From contig CAXTIG010000005.1 of the NCBI GenBank assembly GCA_964244295.1, forward strand, positions 1 through 64,000: 64,000 bases of DNA, given 5' to 3'. The notes beneath the pieces were generated by a model. It was not told where the DNA came from. It was given only the letters and a program-made list of their open reading frames with translations, and made no database searches. The stretch is from JAJAZB01 sp964244295. Lineage in GTDB: Bacteria > Bacteroidota > Bacteroidia > Cytophagales > Spirosomataceae. This document shows, piece by piece, positions 1 through 8,726 of the stretch. Made by a program: the position numbers and the translations under genes. Position 1 is the stretch's first letter. Each line of letters begins with the position of its first letter.

Positions 1-25
1 CATTGTAGCGATAGAAAGCCGCTAA

Positions 26-325
26 AATACACGAAAATATCTGCTCACCCCCTTAGGAGCAGAAAACTTCGGTGGTTACCGATTCATCGATGTTCCTAAA
101 GGCAAATCGCCCGTGTACAAACTCGATGACCGTGAACTGAGCGAATCCGAACTGTGCGCCTTGAGCCGGGAAGAATTCGCCCGGATTCAATCCATTGGCA
201 TGGATCCTCCGCACGTGGCGAAGCTGGAATACGGGTGGCGGGGTTTGAATGGAAAGGTATTTTTCTCCACAAAATTGGTTGGCGGCGCGGTAGCCAAACG
301 CCTCCCTCAACCTGGTAAGCTATGA
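26..325 (+). pseudogene. C-terminal fragment of a TonB plug-like domain protein
   Basis: An open frame runs from just after an in-frame TAA at 23-25 to the TGA at 326-328. It has no ATG; the only usable start would be GTG at 113. The translation contains a segment (YKLDDRELSESEL, then GWRGLNGKVFFSTK) that matches the general pattern of the short plug-like tail found in many Bacteroidota M56/BlaR1 proteins, where a line like 'LDGKE.SE.EL.AL' is followed by 'YG..G.NGVV.ITTK'. I read it as the remains of the C-terminus of an M56-type protein that stood before the intact M56 gene at 378. The missing N-terminus and the stop suggest a broken gene, though the window edge hides what lies upstream. 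Confidence 0.4.
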
Positions 326-349
326 TTTACCTCCGGACTAAAAAACCCA

Positions 350-363
350 CGGACTAAAGTCCG
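350..363. repeat. Short hairpin CGGACT-AA-AGTCCG
   Basis: A perfect 6-bp-arm hairpin sits 14 bases before the M56 start codon. A partial copy of the same word (CGGACTAAAA) lies at 334-343. No run of T follows, so it does not look like a terminator. It is probably a small intergenic repeat. Confidence 0.35.
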
Positions 364-377
364 GGGCTACCACAGCC

Positions 378-2537
378 ATGACCTACCTCCTCTCCGCCTC
401 GCTGGCGATGGCGATTTTCTACGCGCTGTACGGGCTGCTGTTCCGGCGGCTGCCGTTTCACGCCCTCAACCGGGCCTACCTGCTGGTGGCGCTGGGCGCG
501 AGTTTGATTATCCCGCTCCTGGAACTGCCCGCCCCGGCGGCGGCCCTGACCCAGCCCGTGCAAACGGTGTTTTACGTGGAAGACCCGGAGCCATTTCCCG
601 AAACCACCTTCCTTGCCCCCGCCGAACCCGCGCCGCTGGACTGGTGGGCCGTGGCCTGGTACGCCTACCTGGCCGGGGTCGGCGCGATGGTACTCCGGCT
701 GGGCCGCAGCCTCTGGCGACTCCGCCGCCTGCTTGCTCACCCCGGCGAGCGAATCGGTGGCCTGACCATCATCCCGACCAGCGGACAAAACGCCTCGTTT
801 TTCCACTGGATTTTACTCAACGACACCGACCTCACCGAAGCCGAACGGCGGCAGGTACTCGCCCACGAAGCCGAGCACACCCGCCTGGGCCACTCCGCCG
901 ACCGGCTGCTGGTGGAGGTGTTGCGCGTGGTGTTCTGGTTCAACCCGGTGCTCTGGCTGGTGCAACGCTCGCTGGCGCAGCTCCACGAGTTGGAGGTGGA
1001 CGCCCGCATGACCCGGCGCTTCGAAGCCCAGGGCTACGCCCGCTTGCTGCTCAAACTCCACGGCGGCTTGGCGCTGCCCCTGACCAACCTCTTTTCCCAA
1101 CAACCCCTGAAAGACCGCATCCGCGCTTTGTTTCAGCCTAAACCGACGAGTGCCATGAAAAAACTCCTGTACCTGAGCGCGTTACCCCTACTGGCGGCGG
1201 TCACGCTCAGCTTGGCGCAACAAGCGCCGCCGCCGCCACCACCCCCGCCGCCAATTGCGCCACCTCCACCGCCGCCCCCACCGGCTCCACCCAAATTCAG
1301 CGAGAGCGTGGGGGAAGTGATTTTTAGCGATGTACGCCAGCAAGCGATTTATCTGTACCTGAATTCGGAGAAGTTTGAACCTTATTTTGTCACAGCCAAT
1401 AAGGAGTTGTTTGAAAAAATTGGCTTTAAAGCGGAGGTGCTTGGAAAAGCTGTGCCGGCGAAAACCAAGTTTGAAACGGTTGGTTTTCAACTAATCCGTA
1501 AATCGGACGGAAAAACGGCGAGGGCCTTTTTCTCGGAGAAAGAATTGAAAAAGACGAGGCGGCACGTCACGTTGTACGCCAATGGCAAGACGGGTAAATT
1601 TTACGTGCGAAGCGGACCGGAGCCAAAGCACAATCGGGTAGCACCGAAATTGCTGAAAGGCGAACGGCAGGGGGCGATAACGCCATTGGACGGCAGGAAA
1701 CCTTACGGAACACAAGAGAATCCCCTACTTATTCGAGAAGAATCCGGTGTTCGACTCGTTAAAACTAAAGCTGGGGCGCTGCTGAGTTTCGACGTGGAAA
1801 CGAAGCAAATCAGCCAGGAAACCGTCCACCGGTTCAAGGCCGAGATGCTTGAACTGGGCTATGAAATCAACCTGCTTGGGCTCTATTTCGATGCGCATGA
1901 CCGGAAAAAATCGGTTTCGGCTTCGATGAAAAATCTGAAGACGGGGCAGGTGGTGAAGAAAACCGTTGATTTGACAGCGCAGGGAAAAGGGAAAGATGGT
2001 GCGCCGACCTGGGAAATTAGTGGCATCAGTTTTACAGTAGACGACCAGGGAAATCCATTCATCACTCCACGGATTGTAAAACTCCAACCCTGGCGGAATG
2101 CGGCTCAATCCATTCCGTCGGTAATTCCCAGCCTACCCCCCACCGAGGCCCCCGGTACGATTGCGATCACGGGTACGCACGTTCACCTGTACCTGAATCC
2201 CAATCGCTACGATCCTGACTTGTTGGAAACGGCAAAACGGGTTTTTGCCGCTAACGGGGCTGAGTTGCGGGTGACCACCGAGCGGGTGGATGGTTTGGGG
2301 AAGTTACAAGCCCTGGATGTCGTGCTTACCCGCAAAGGCAGCACAATCGTAATTCATTTCGATGAAAGCGATGCAAAAAAAGAAGTACGGCCCTGGATGT
2401 CCTTACACCTGAATCACATTGAGGGGGGAATGTGGGCGGAGGAATTGCCGGTTGGTCCACCAAATTCGGCGTCGAAGCGCGTAGAAGCCTCTTTTCTGCC
2501 GAATTTCTGGCCGTTTAAAAAACAAGATGGGTGTTGA
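378..2537 (+). CDS. M56-family (BlaR1-like) membrane metallopeptidase with three C-terminal repeats
   Basis: The protein has 719 residues and starts at ATG 378. The N-terminal 250 residues form an M56 domain with membrane helices near 1-20, 33-50 and 90-108, the zinc motif HEAEH at 163-167, and HELEVDA near 203 that probably gives the third ligand. Residues 260-282 form another hydrophobic helix that looks like a signal peptide (MKKLLYLSALPLLA). A proline-rich linker follows at 284-305. The rest is periplasmic and holds three diverged copies of one module (about 323-385, 466-535 and 601-665). Each copy has a beta strand, a helix, and a strand ending in a kinase-like 'L.RKS/LKTGQ/LTRKGS' turn. 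Members of this family sense or cleave proteins at the membrane, often beside a BlaI repressor; no BlaI is visible here. Substrate unknown. Confidence 0.85.
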   Translation: MTYLLSASLAMAIFYALYGLLFRRLPFHALNRAYLLVALGASLIIPLLELPAPAAALTQPVQTVFYVEDPEPFPETTFLAPAEPAPLDWWAVAWYAYLAGVGAMVLRLGRSLWRLRRLLAHPGERIGGLTIIPTSGQNASFFHWILLNDTDLTEAERRQVLAHEAEHTRLGHSADRLLVEVLRVVFWFNPVLWLVQRSLAQLHELEVDARMTRRFEAQGYARLLLKLHGGLALPLTNLFSQQPLKDRIRALFQPKPTSAMKKLLYLSALPLLAAVTLSLAQQAPPPPPPPPPIAPPPPPPPPAPPKFSESVGEVIFSDVRQQAIYLYLNSEKFEPYFVTANKELFEKIGFKAEVLGKAVPAKTKFETVGFQLIRKSDGKTARAFFSEKELKKTRRHVTLYANGKTGKFYVRSGPEPKHNRVAPKLLKGERQGAITPLDGRKPYGTQENPLLIREESGVRLVKTKAGALLSFDVETKQISQETVHRFKAEMLELGYEINLLGLYFDAHDRKKSVSASMKNLKTGQVVKKTVDLTAQGKGKDGAPTWEISGISFTVDDQGNPFITPRIVKLQPWRNAAQSIPSVIPSLPPTEAPGTIAITGTHVHLYLNPNRYDPDLLETAKRVFAANGAELRVTTERVDGLGKLQALDVVLTRKGSTIVIHFDESDAKKEVRPWMSLHLNHIEGGMWAEELPVGPPNSASKRVEASFLPNFWPFKKQDGC

Positions 2538-2561
2538 AGAAACTGTTTTCAGGCCGGCCTA

Positions 2562-2601
2562 ACACGAAAAAGTCCCGCTACTCAGCGGGACTTTTTCGTG
2601 T
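2562..2601. terminator. Bidirectional intrinsic terminator
   Basis: An 18-bp perfect inverted repeat (ACACGAAAAAGTCCCGCT and its complement, loop ACTC) lies between the convergent M56 gene and htpG. The arms carry A and T tracts on the proper sides, so it can end transcripts from both directions. Confidence 0.9.
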
Positions 2602-2617
2602 CAGAAGCAAGGCAATT

Positions 2618-4447
2618 CTACAACCCCGCCACCGTCCGCTTGATAAATTCCGTCAGCGAGGGGCCGCTCAACTGTCCTTGGGCCAGCAGGGCCAGGTCGT
2701 AGGCTTGCTTGACGAGGCGTTGCTTCGCGTCGGCGTCGGTTTCGGCCAGCACCCGGCCAAAGAGCGGGTGGTTGGCGTTGACGACCACGTTCCAGGTGGC
2801 GGGCATGGTGCCAAACCACGACTGTCCGCCCGTCTTCGCCATGTCGGCCATGCGGCGCATGAATTCGTTTTGTGTCAGACTCACCGGCAGTTCGTCGGGC
2901 GGCAGCGACTCGATTTGCACCGTGCGGGTTTTGTCGTTCAGGGTTTCTTCCAACAGCTTTTTCAGGGCTTCGCGGTCGCTTTCGCTCAACACGCTCTCGG
3001 CGGTGTGGCCCTTGTCGATGAGCTTGTCGGGCGTGTCGGCGTCCACGCGCTTGAAGCTGATTTTTTCGAGTTTACGCTCCAGCAAGCCGATGAAATGAGG
3101 GTCAATCACCGTATCCAACTTCAGCACGTCGTAGCCACGGGCTTTGGCCGAGGCAATGAAACCGTCCTGCTTTTGGGCGTCGGTGGTGTACAGCCAGGTG
3201 AGATTGTCGTCCTTATCTTTTTGCAGTGCTTCGGTGTGCTGACGGTACTCGTCGAGGGTGAAAAACTTTTGCTCGCCCAAGCTTTCTACCAGACCAAAAT
3301 CTTTGGCCTTCTCGTAAAACTTATCGTCCGATAGCATCCCGTACTTCACGAACAGCGCGATGTCGGGGAATTTTTGTTCGAAGGCCGGGCGGTCAGTTTT
3401 GAAGAGTTCGGCCAGTTTGTCAGCGACTTTGCGGGTGATGTAGCCGTTGATTTTCTTGACGTTGGCGTCGGCTTGCAGAAAACTCCGGCTCACGTTGAGC
3501 GGGATATCGGGCGAGTCGAGCACGCCGTGGAGCAGCATCAGGAATTCCGGCACCACGTCTTTCACCTCGTCGGTGATGAACACCTGACGGCTGTACAACT
3601 GAATTTTTTCCCGCTGCACCGAAAAATCGTTTTTCAGTTTCGGGAAATACAGCACGCCCGTCAGGTTGAAGGGGTAATCGACGTTGAGGTGAATCCAGAA
3701 CAGCGGCGGTTCGCTCATCGGATACAACTCCTCGTAAAACTTCAGGTAATCCTCGTCGCTGAGGTCGGCGGGTTGCTTGGTCCAGAGCGGCGCGGGGTTG
3801 TTGATGATTTTGCCGTCGAACTCCACTTCCACCGGCAAAAACTTGCCGTATTTTTCGAGAATGCCGCTGAGGCGGAATTGGTCGAGAAATTCCTCGGAGT
3901 CTTCAGCGATGTGCAGAATCACGTCGGTGCCGCGCTCGGCTTTGTCGGCGGCGGTGATTTCAAATTCCGTCGAACCGTCGCAAATCCAGCGGGCGGCGGG
4001 GGCGTCCTGATAGCTCTTGGTGACGAGTTCCACCTGCCGGGCCACCATGAAGGCCGAGTAAAAACCCAGCCCAAACTGCCCGATCACCGCGCCTTTTTCC
4101 ACGCCCTGGTCCTTGTATTTTTCGAGAAACTCCGAAGCCCCGGAAAACGCGATCTGGTTAATGTATTTCTTGATTTCCTCGGCGGTCATGCCCAGGCCCC
4201 GGTCGCTGATGGTGATGGTTTTGGCCTCGGCATCGAGGCTGACGGTGATTTTCAGTTCGCCCAAATCGCCCTCGAACTGGCCCATCGAACTGAGTTGCTT
4301 CAGTTTCTGGGTGGCGTCTACGGCGTTGGAGACCAGTTCGCGCAGGAAGATTTCGTGGTCGGAGTAGAGGAATTTCTTGATGATGGGGAAGATGTTCTCG
4401 GTGTGAATCGAGATCTGCCCTTTTTCTTCGAATACGTCGGCTTGCAT
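2618..4447 (-). CDS. htpG: Molecular chaperone HtpG (Hsp90 family)
   Basis: The protein has 609 residues, normal for bacterial Hsp90. The N-terminal GHKL ATPase domain carries LRELVSNAVDAT (the Mg/ATP-binding helix), DRGLGMTAEEI and the lid/glycine segment GQFGLGFYSAFMVA. The middle domain has NVSRSFLQAD, and the C-terminal dimerisation domain ends near NPLF...LALLAQGQ. It is a cytosolic ATP-driven chaperone that remodels client proteins under stress. ATG at 4447 gives MQADVFEEKGQISIHTENIF, a normal start. It is monocistronic: a bidirectional terminator lies downstream and a family A hairpin element upstream. No heat-shock operator was recognised. Confidence 0.97.
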   Translation of the reverse strand: MQADVFEEKGQISIHTENIFPIIKKFLYSDHEIFLRELVSNAVDATQKLKQLSSMGQFEGDLGELKITVSLDAEAKTITISDRGLGMTAEEIKKYINQIAFSGASEFLEKYKDQGVEKGAVIGQFGLGFYSAFMVARQVELVTKSYQDAPAARWICDGSTEFEITAADKAERGTDVILHIAEDSEEFLDQFRLSGILEKYGKFLPVEVEFDGKIINNPAPLWTKQPADLSDEDYLKFYEELYPMSEPPLFWIHLNVDYPFNLTGVLYFPKLKNDFSVQREKIQLYSRQVFITDEVKDVVPEFLMLLHGVLDSPDIPLNVSRSFLQADANVKKINGYITRKVADKLAELFKTDRPAFEQKFPDIALFVKYGMLSDDKFYEKAKDFGLVESLGEQKFFTLDEYRQHTEALQKDKDDNLTWLYTTDAQKQDGFIASAKARGYDVLKLDTVIDPHFIGLLERKLEKISFKRVDADTPDKLIDKGHTAESVLSESDREALKKLLEETLNDKTRTVQIESLPPDELPVSLTQNEFMRRMADMAKTGGQSWFGTMPATWNVVVNANHPLFGRVLAETDADAKQRLVKQAYDLALLAQGQLSGPSLTEFIKRTVAGL

Positions 4448-4525
4448 GAGTTGCGGTTTTTGGTTGCTGGGTAGGTGCGGTACGAAAAGGTGTTCCAGGG
4501 GGAGGGAGGCTGACGAATTGGCAGA

Positions 4526-4707
4526 AAACCTTCAAGGCCCCGTCATTGCGAGGAGAAGCGAAGCGCCGACGAAGCAATCCCCTCCCGGAGACCGAGGGAG
4601 CGCTGGGCAAGTACTTGGTTTGAGCTATTTCGGTCTCCGGGAGGGGATTGCTTCGCTCCGGCGACCCGCCCTCGCTCCGCTCGCAATGACGGGGTCTTGA
4701 AGGTTTT
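4526..4707. repeat. Family A long inverted-repeat element (copy 1)
   Basis: The gap between htpG and dapF is one large hairpin. The outer stem is CGTCATTGCGAG at 4541 against CTCGCAATGACG. The inner stem is GAAGCAATCCCCTCCCGGAGACC against its complement GGTCTCCGGGAGGGGATTGC. The core contains GGGCAAGTACTTGG. The pairing extends beyond the family sequence into flanks found only here (AAACCTTCAAG... and CTTGAAGGTTT). No gene is seen in it. Confidence 0.85.
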
Positions 4708-4709
4708 TT

Positions 4710-5492
4710 TTACACCTCCACCGCCCCTTCAAACACCCGCTTCGCCGGCCCAATCAAATAAATATTCTGGAAATGCCCGTCGCCGACGGGTTCAAAACTG
4801 ACCCGCAGCGGCCCGCCGAGCGTGCGGATTTCAACCGGGTCGGGCAGGCCGTGGCGGAGGTGGGCGGCCAGGGCGGCGGCGGTCACGCCGGTGCCGCAGG
4901 AGTAGGTTTCGTCTTCGACGCCCCGCTCGTAGGTGCGCACGAACAGGTTTCCGCTGGGCATCACTTCGACGAAGTTGACGTTGGTGCCGCCGCGCGCCAC
5001 CCACTCCGGCGCGTAGCGGAGTTGCTGGCCTTTCTCGAAGACGTCGAAGTCCTTCAAATCACTCTGAAACGCCACGACGTGGGGTGAACCAGTGTTGATG
5101 AAATCAAAATCGGGGTGCGTCTCCAACCCCGACACGTCGCCCATTTTCAGGAAAATTTCTTCTTCGCAAACGGAAGCCAGGTGCTCGCCATCCACGGCCA
5201 CGAAGCGGGTCGAATCGCCGATGACGCCCAAATCGTGGGCGAAGCGCACCGTGCAGCGCCCGCCGTTGCCGCACATCGACCCTTCGCCGCCGTCGGCGTT
5301 GAAGTACACCATCCGGAAATCGTAGTCGGGGTCGTTCTGGAGCAGAATCAACCCATCGGCCCCGATGCCGAAGCGCCGGTGGCAGAGGCGTTCGATGAGG
5401 GCATTATTTCCCGTCGGAAAGGTTGCTTTCCGGTCGTCCACCATGACGAAATCATTGCCGGTACCCTGGTATTTGAAGAACATCAGGTTCAT
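4710..5492 (-). CDS. dapF: Diaminopimelate epimerase
   Basis: A 260-residue enzyme that converts LL- to meso-diaminopimelate for lysine and peptidoglycan synthesis in the cytosol. Both catalytic cysteines are present: C74 in GSMCGNGGRC and C199 in YSCGTGVTAAAL. The N-terminal signature FKYQGTGNDFVMVDDR and the second-half GSPHVVAF segment are intact. I chose ATG at 5492 (MNLMFFKYQG) because homologues begin there; ATG 5501 adds three residues and ATG 5483 removes three. The gene lies downstream of the FAH-family gene on the same strand but is separated from it by a giant hairpin, so they may not be co-expressed. Confidence 0.96.
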   Translation of the reverse strand: MNLMFFKYQGTGNDFVMVDDRKATFPTGNNALIERLCHRRFGIGADGLILLQNDPDYDFRMVYFNADGGEGSMCGNGGRCTVRFAHDLGVIGDSTRFVAVDGEHLASVCEEEIFLKMGDVSGLETHPDFDFINTGSPHVVAFQSDLKDFDVFEKGQQLRYAPEWVARGGTNVNFVEVMPSGNLFVRTYERGVEDETYSCGTGVTAAALAAHLRHGLPDPVEIRTLGGPLRVSFEPVGDGHFQNIYLIGPAKRVFEGAVEV

Positions 5493-5523
5493 GACAAACA
5501 AAAAGAAAAAAGGGCTTAAAAAA

Positions 5524-5684
5524 TTCCCCCTTGTGGGTGGGTTTTGTGCGTGAGCCGAAGGGGGTGCGGTGGGCGGTGCGGCAGGAGGGGGATGTCCGTC
5601 TGGCTACCCAAACATCCCCCCGCCGCCGCACCGCCCACCGCACCCCCCTTCGGCTTACGCACAAAACCCACCCACAAGGGGGAG
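5524..5684. repeat. Giant locus-specific hairpin (arms about 57-75 bp)
   Basis: The left arm, starting TTCCCCCTTGTGGGTGGG, pairs with the right arm, ending CCCACCCACAAGGGGGA. There is one mismatch (tga/taa) and one extra G over about 57 bp, and further pairing inside (AGGGGGATGT with ACATCCCCC). It fills the space between the stop codon of the FAH-family gene (5687) and the start of dapF. The sequence is unlike families A-C. Confidence 0.9.
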
Positions 5685-5686
5685 TC

Positions 5687-6586
5687 TTACTCATACTGCC
5701 CCGCCGGAACCCAGGCGACGGCTTCCTGCCGCTGCTCGCCCAAGCCTTCGATGCCGAGTTCCATCACGTCGCCGGGTTTGAGGAATTGGGGCGGTTTCAG
5801 GCCCAGGCCCACGCCGGGCGGGGTGCCGGTCGAAATTACGTCGCCGGGCAGCAGGGTCATGAACTGGCTCAGGTAGCTGACCAGGTGCGGAATTTTGAAA
5901 ATCAGATTCGAGGTGTTCGAGTTCTGCATCATCTGGCCGTTGACTTTCAGCCACATCGGCAGATTGTCGACATCGGCCACATCGTCGGGCGTGACGAGGT
6001 AAGGGCCGAGCGGGCCGAAGGTGTCGCAGCCCTTGCCCTTGTCCCAGGTGCCGCCGCGTTCGAGCTGGAATTCACGCTCCGAGAGGTCGTTTAGGATGGC
6101 GTAACCACCCACGCATTCCATCGCGTCCTCTTCGCTCACGTAGCTGGCTTCCTGACCGATGATGACGGCCAGTTCCACTTCCCAATCGGTTTTCTGGCTG
6201 TTTTTCGGAATCACCACCTCGTCGTACGGACCGGCCAGGGCGCTAGTGGCTTTGAAGAATAGAATCGGCTCTTTCGGGATTTCGGCCCCGGTTTCGCGGG
6301 CGTGGTCGGCGTAGTTGAGGCCGATGCACACAATTTTGGAAGGCCGCGCCACGCAGGGACCGTACTCGATGGGGTCTTCGATGGCCGTCAGTTCGGAGGC
6401 CCCGAATTCCTCCAGGTAATTTTGCAGCACTTCGAGGCCGTTGATTTCGAAGAAGGTTTCGTCCAAATCGAAGGCTCCGGTTTCTTCGCCGAGTTCGTCG
6501 AAAAACGTTTCGAGGCTGTAGTGAACGCCATCGATGAGAACGCCGGGGATGATGTCGTCGCCGGCGACGTAGCGAAATAGTTTCAT
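5687..6586 (-). CDS. Fumarylacetoacetate hydrolase (FAH) family protein
   Basis: The protein has 299 residues from ATG 6586 (MKLFRYVAGDD). A longer frame to 6637 exists, but its extra 17 residues come from the neighbouring repeat element, so I reject it. The FAH catalytic fold is clear: GLNYADHA, then KPxSA-like FFKATSALAGP, DWEVELAVIIG with metal-binding acidic residues, GYAILNDLSEREFQ, and LLPGDVISTGTPPGVGLG. Family members split diketo acids with a divalent metal. With an SDR dehydrogenase and fucosidases nearby, the best guess is 2,4-diketo-3-deoxy-L-fuconate hydrolase of the non-phosphorylating L-fucose pathway. The substrate is inferred from context only; the other pathway enzymes are not in the window. 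Confidence 0.88.
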   Translation of the reverse strand: MKLFRYVAGDDIIPGVLIDGVHYSLETFFDELGEETGAFDLDETFFEINGLEVLQNYLEEFGASELTAIEDPIEYGPCVARPSKIVCIGLNYADHARETGAEIPKEPILFFKATSALAGPYDEVVIPKNSQKTDWEVELAVIIGQEASYVSEEDAMECVGGYAILNDLSEREFQLERGGTWDKGKGCDTFGPLGPYLVTPDDVADVDNLPMWLKVNGQMMQNSNTSNLIFKIPHLVSYLSQFMTLLPGDVISTGTPPGVGLGLKPPQFLKPGDVMELGIEGLGEQRQEAVAWVPAGQYE

Positions 6587-6600
6587 GCTTTTTTGTGGCG

Positions 6601-6723
6601 TGTCATCCTGAGCGGAGCAAAGGACCTCGTTGGACAACCGAGTAGCTGGCGGTTAACTACCGCTGGGTCATCAGTTAAGTATCCGGTTGTCCAACAAGGT
6701 CCTTCGCTGCACTCAGGATGACA
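6601..6723. repeat. Family B inverted-repeat element (copy 1)
   Basis: Outer arms TGTCATCCTGAGCGGAGCAA and TTCGCTGCACTCAGGATGACA pair, followed by GGACCTCGTTGGACAACCG against CGGTTGTCCAACAAGGTCC. The centre carries GAGTAGCTGGCGGTTAACTACC. It lies directly upstream of the FAH-family start. Confidence 0.85.
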
Positions 6724-6748
6724 GCGGGGTAAAATGTTAAAGTTTCGT

Positions 6749-6962
6749 TTACACCTCAAGCTTCGTGTCCCAGGCTTCCGTCGAGGTAAATGAACCGGCC
6801 TCCGGGTTGTTGCTTGTAGTTGAGCGGCAGCTCCGTCCCGAATAACGCGACCGAGGCGACCTTCGGGGCAAAGGTAGGCACGAACCGGTAGGGCGTGGCG
6901 GGTTTTTTCAGAACGTGGACAAAATGCTGATTCTCACCCCGTCGGGTGGTCACGCCGCAATT
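6749..6962 (-). pseudogene. Remnant C-terminus of an alpha-L-fucosidase (GH29)
   Basis: About 65 residues (GVTTRRGENQHFVHVLKKP, then PYRFVPTFAPKV, VALFGTELPLNYKQQPGG and FIYLDG) match the usual C-terminal beta-sandwich of Bacteroidota GH29 fucosidases, where 'WGV.T..GN..YVHVL' starts the domain. A TAG lies just upstream in frame. Near the end the frame slips: reading one base over gives the expected ending TKLEV and a stop at 6749-6751. The catalytic domain is gone. The fragment sits between the FAH-family gene and the SGNH gene on their strand, so a fucosidase once stood in this cluster. Confidence 0.6.
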
Positions 6963-6972
6963 CTACGGGGGG

Positions 6973-7656
6973 TTATTTTTTCATCAACACCGTCAGCATC
7001 TGCTCGGCCACGAACTGGTTGCCCGTTTCGTTGAGGTGAACGCGGTCGGTGGTGAGGATGCCTTTTTCCTCGTTTTTCGGATTGTGCTGAAGGTTGTAGT
7101 CTAAAAACGACTTTCGCAAATCGCAGACGGGCACGGCTTGCCGGGCGGCCACTTCCCGAATGAGCGTGGCGTAGCGTTGCAGGTCGCCGTCTTGTTCGTT
7201 GGAAAAATCGGTGCGCTCACCGATGGCCGCCGGGGTGCAGACGACGGGGCGGATGTTGTTGTCCTTCAGTTTTTTGATGATGGCTTCGTAAAACTTCACG
7301 AATTTATCCGGGTCGGTGCCGGTGCCGTAGGTACGCTTGTGCCACACGTCGTTGACGCCCACCCAAATCACCACCACGTCGGGCTTTTGGGCCAGCACGT
7401 CCTCGTCCATGCGCAAAAATAGGTCGTAGACTTTGTTGCCGCCGATGCCTTTGCCCACGAGTTCAAAATCCGCTTTCTTCCCTTCTTTTTCGAGCAACTG
7501 CCCCAGCTTGGTGATGTAGCCCGTCGGGCTGACACCCGCCTGCGTGATGGAATCGCCGAAGAACACGACTTTGGTGGGCTTGGCGGAATGGAAGGCGAGG
7601 AGGTTGAGCAGGGCGAGGGTGGAAAGGAGGCGTTTGCCGAATCGGAAGGAGTTCAT
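6973..7656 (-). CDS. Secreted SGNH/GDSL-family esterase
   Basis: The protein has 227 residues with an N-terminal signal peptide (RLLSTLALLNLLAFHSA). The SGNH blocks are all present: block I GDSIT with the nucleophile Ser, block II GKGIGGNKV, block III GVND with the oxyanion Asn, and block V DRVHLN with the catalytic Asp and His. Family members remove acyl or acetyl groups from carbohydrates or lipids outside the cytoplasm. Its place between a fucosidase remnant and the SDR gene suggests deacetylation of a fucose-containing glycan. A family A element separates it from the SDR gene upstream. Confidence 0.9.
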   Translation of the reverse strand: MNSFRFGKRLLSTLALLNLLAFHSAKPTKVVFFGDSITQAGVSPTGYITKLGQLLEKEGKKADFELVGKGIGGNKVYDLFLRMDEDVLAQKPDVVVIWVGVNDVWHKRTYGTGTDPDKFVKFYEAIIKKLKDNNIRPVVCTPAAIGERTDFSNEQDGDLQRYATLIREVAARQAVPVCDLRKSFLDYNLQHNPKNEEKGILTTDRVHLNETGNQFVAEQMLTVLMKK

Positions 7657-7708
7657 GGGGTGGTTTGAAGGTTAGATTTTAAAAAACAGGGTAAAATGGT
7701 GCCCAACC

Positions 7709-7933
7709 CGTCATTGCGAGGAGAGAGCGTAGCGAACGACGAAGCAATCCCCCGCCGGAGACCGAAAGAGCATCGGGCAAGTACTTGGCTTGAGCTACCG
7801 TGCGACGGACCGTCTTGGTCTCCGGCGGGGGATTAGCTGCGCTGAATCTGCGATTTGCTTCGCTGCGGCCCCCAGCCCTCGCTTCGCTCGTTCTGACGGT
7901 CCGCCGCGGCGGTGTCCTCCGCTCGCAATGACG
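7709..7933. repeat. Family A long inverted-repeat element (copy 2)
   Basis: The outer stem is CGTCATTGCGAG (7709) with CTCGCAATGACG. The inner stem is CAATCCCCCGCCGGAGACC with GGTCTCCGGCGGGGGATT; the CCGG centre differs from copy 1 but still pairs, i.e. a compensated change. The core has GGGCAAGTACTTGG and ACCGTGCGACGGACCGT. The right arm holds extra sequence, including a CCGCCGCGGCGG palindrome. It fills the gap between the SDR and SGNH genes. Confidence 0.85.
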
Positions 7934-7947
7934 AGTCGGTCGGGGGC

Positions 7948-8712
7948 CTAATTATTCAACTTCACAAATCCCCCATCAATCGGGTAATCACATCCGGTGA
8001 TGAAGGCCGCTTCGTCGGAGCAGAGAAACAGCGCCAGCGCGGCGATTTCTTCGGGCCGGGCCATGCGGCCAATCGGCTGCGAGGCTTCGAGCCGGGCGAA
8101 GGTTTCGGCCTCCTGGCCGGGGTAATTTTTGGCAATGAACCCATCGACAAACGGCGTGTGGACCCGCGCGGGCGAGATGCTGTTGCAGCGGATGTTGGCC
8201 TTGAGGTAATCTTTCGCCACCGATTGAGTCATCGAAAAAATGGCCCCCTTGCTCATCGTGTAGGCAAAGCGGTCGGGGATGCCCACCAGCGCGGCCACCG
8301 AAGCCAGGTTGACGATCACGCCCCCGCCAGCGGCTTTCATGCGCGGTACGGCGGCGAGCAGGCAGTTGTAAACGCCTTTCACGTTGACCGAAAAAATCCG
8401 GTCGAAATCGGCTTCAGTCGTTTTTTCGAGGTTGCCGATGTGGGCGATGCCCGCGTTGTTGACGAGGATCTGCGGCGTTCCGATGCTTTCAAATACCGCC
8501 AGCACGGCGGCCTGGTCGGCCACGTTGCAGGCGTGGACGCTTACCTGTCCATCCGCCGACGTGATTTCCGCTGCTGCTTCAGCGGCGGCGGTTTCAGTCA
8601 GTTCGAGGATGTGAACCTGGGCACCCTGCCGAGCGAAAAGCACGCTAATGGCCCGCCCGATGCCACTGCCGCCGCCAGTGACGACGGCGATTTTTTCGGA
8701 TAGATTGAACAT
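7948..8712 (-). CDS. Short-chain dehydrogenase/reductase, probable 2-keto-3-deoxy-L-fuconate dehydrogenase
   Basis: A 254-residue classical SDR with a Rossmann NAD(P) site TGGGSGIG at 12-19, NNAG at 85-88, and the catalytic triad S138, Y151 and K155 (YTMSK). The C-terminus ends GCDYPIDGGF, usual for sugar-acid SDRs. A cytosolic NAD(P)-dependent oxidation of a hydroxy acid is certain at family level. The assignment to 2-keto-3-deoxy-L-fuconate rests on the adjacent FAH-family hydrolase and fucosidase and on general resemblance to such SDRs. It is divergent from the fucosidase at 8934; the shared region contains two perfect inverted repeats that could be operators. Confidence 0.88.
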   Translation of the reverse strand: MFNLSEKIAVVTGGGSGIGRAISVLFARQGAQVHILELTETAAAEAAAEITSADGQVSVHACNVADQAAVLAVFESIGTPQILVNNAGIAHIGNLEKTTEADFDRIFSVNVKGVYNCLLAAVPRMKAAGGGVIVNLASVAALVGIPDRFAYTMSKGAIFSMTQSVAKDYLKANIRCNSISPARVHTPFVDGFIAKNYPGQEAETFARLEASQPIGRMARPEEIAALALFLCSDEAAFITGCDYPIDGGFVKLNN

Positions 8713-8726
8713 AAAAAAAAGACCGT

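Noticed and set aside
4526..4707. Family A elements as transposon ends or att sites
   Set aside because: They contain no gene or target-site duplication that I can see and recur as whole folded units between genes.
6587..6637. Longer start of the FAH-family gene (SNEVLCSAQDD...)
   Set aside because: Those residues are translated from the family B repeat; homologues begin at MKLFRYV.
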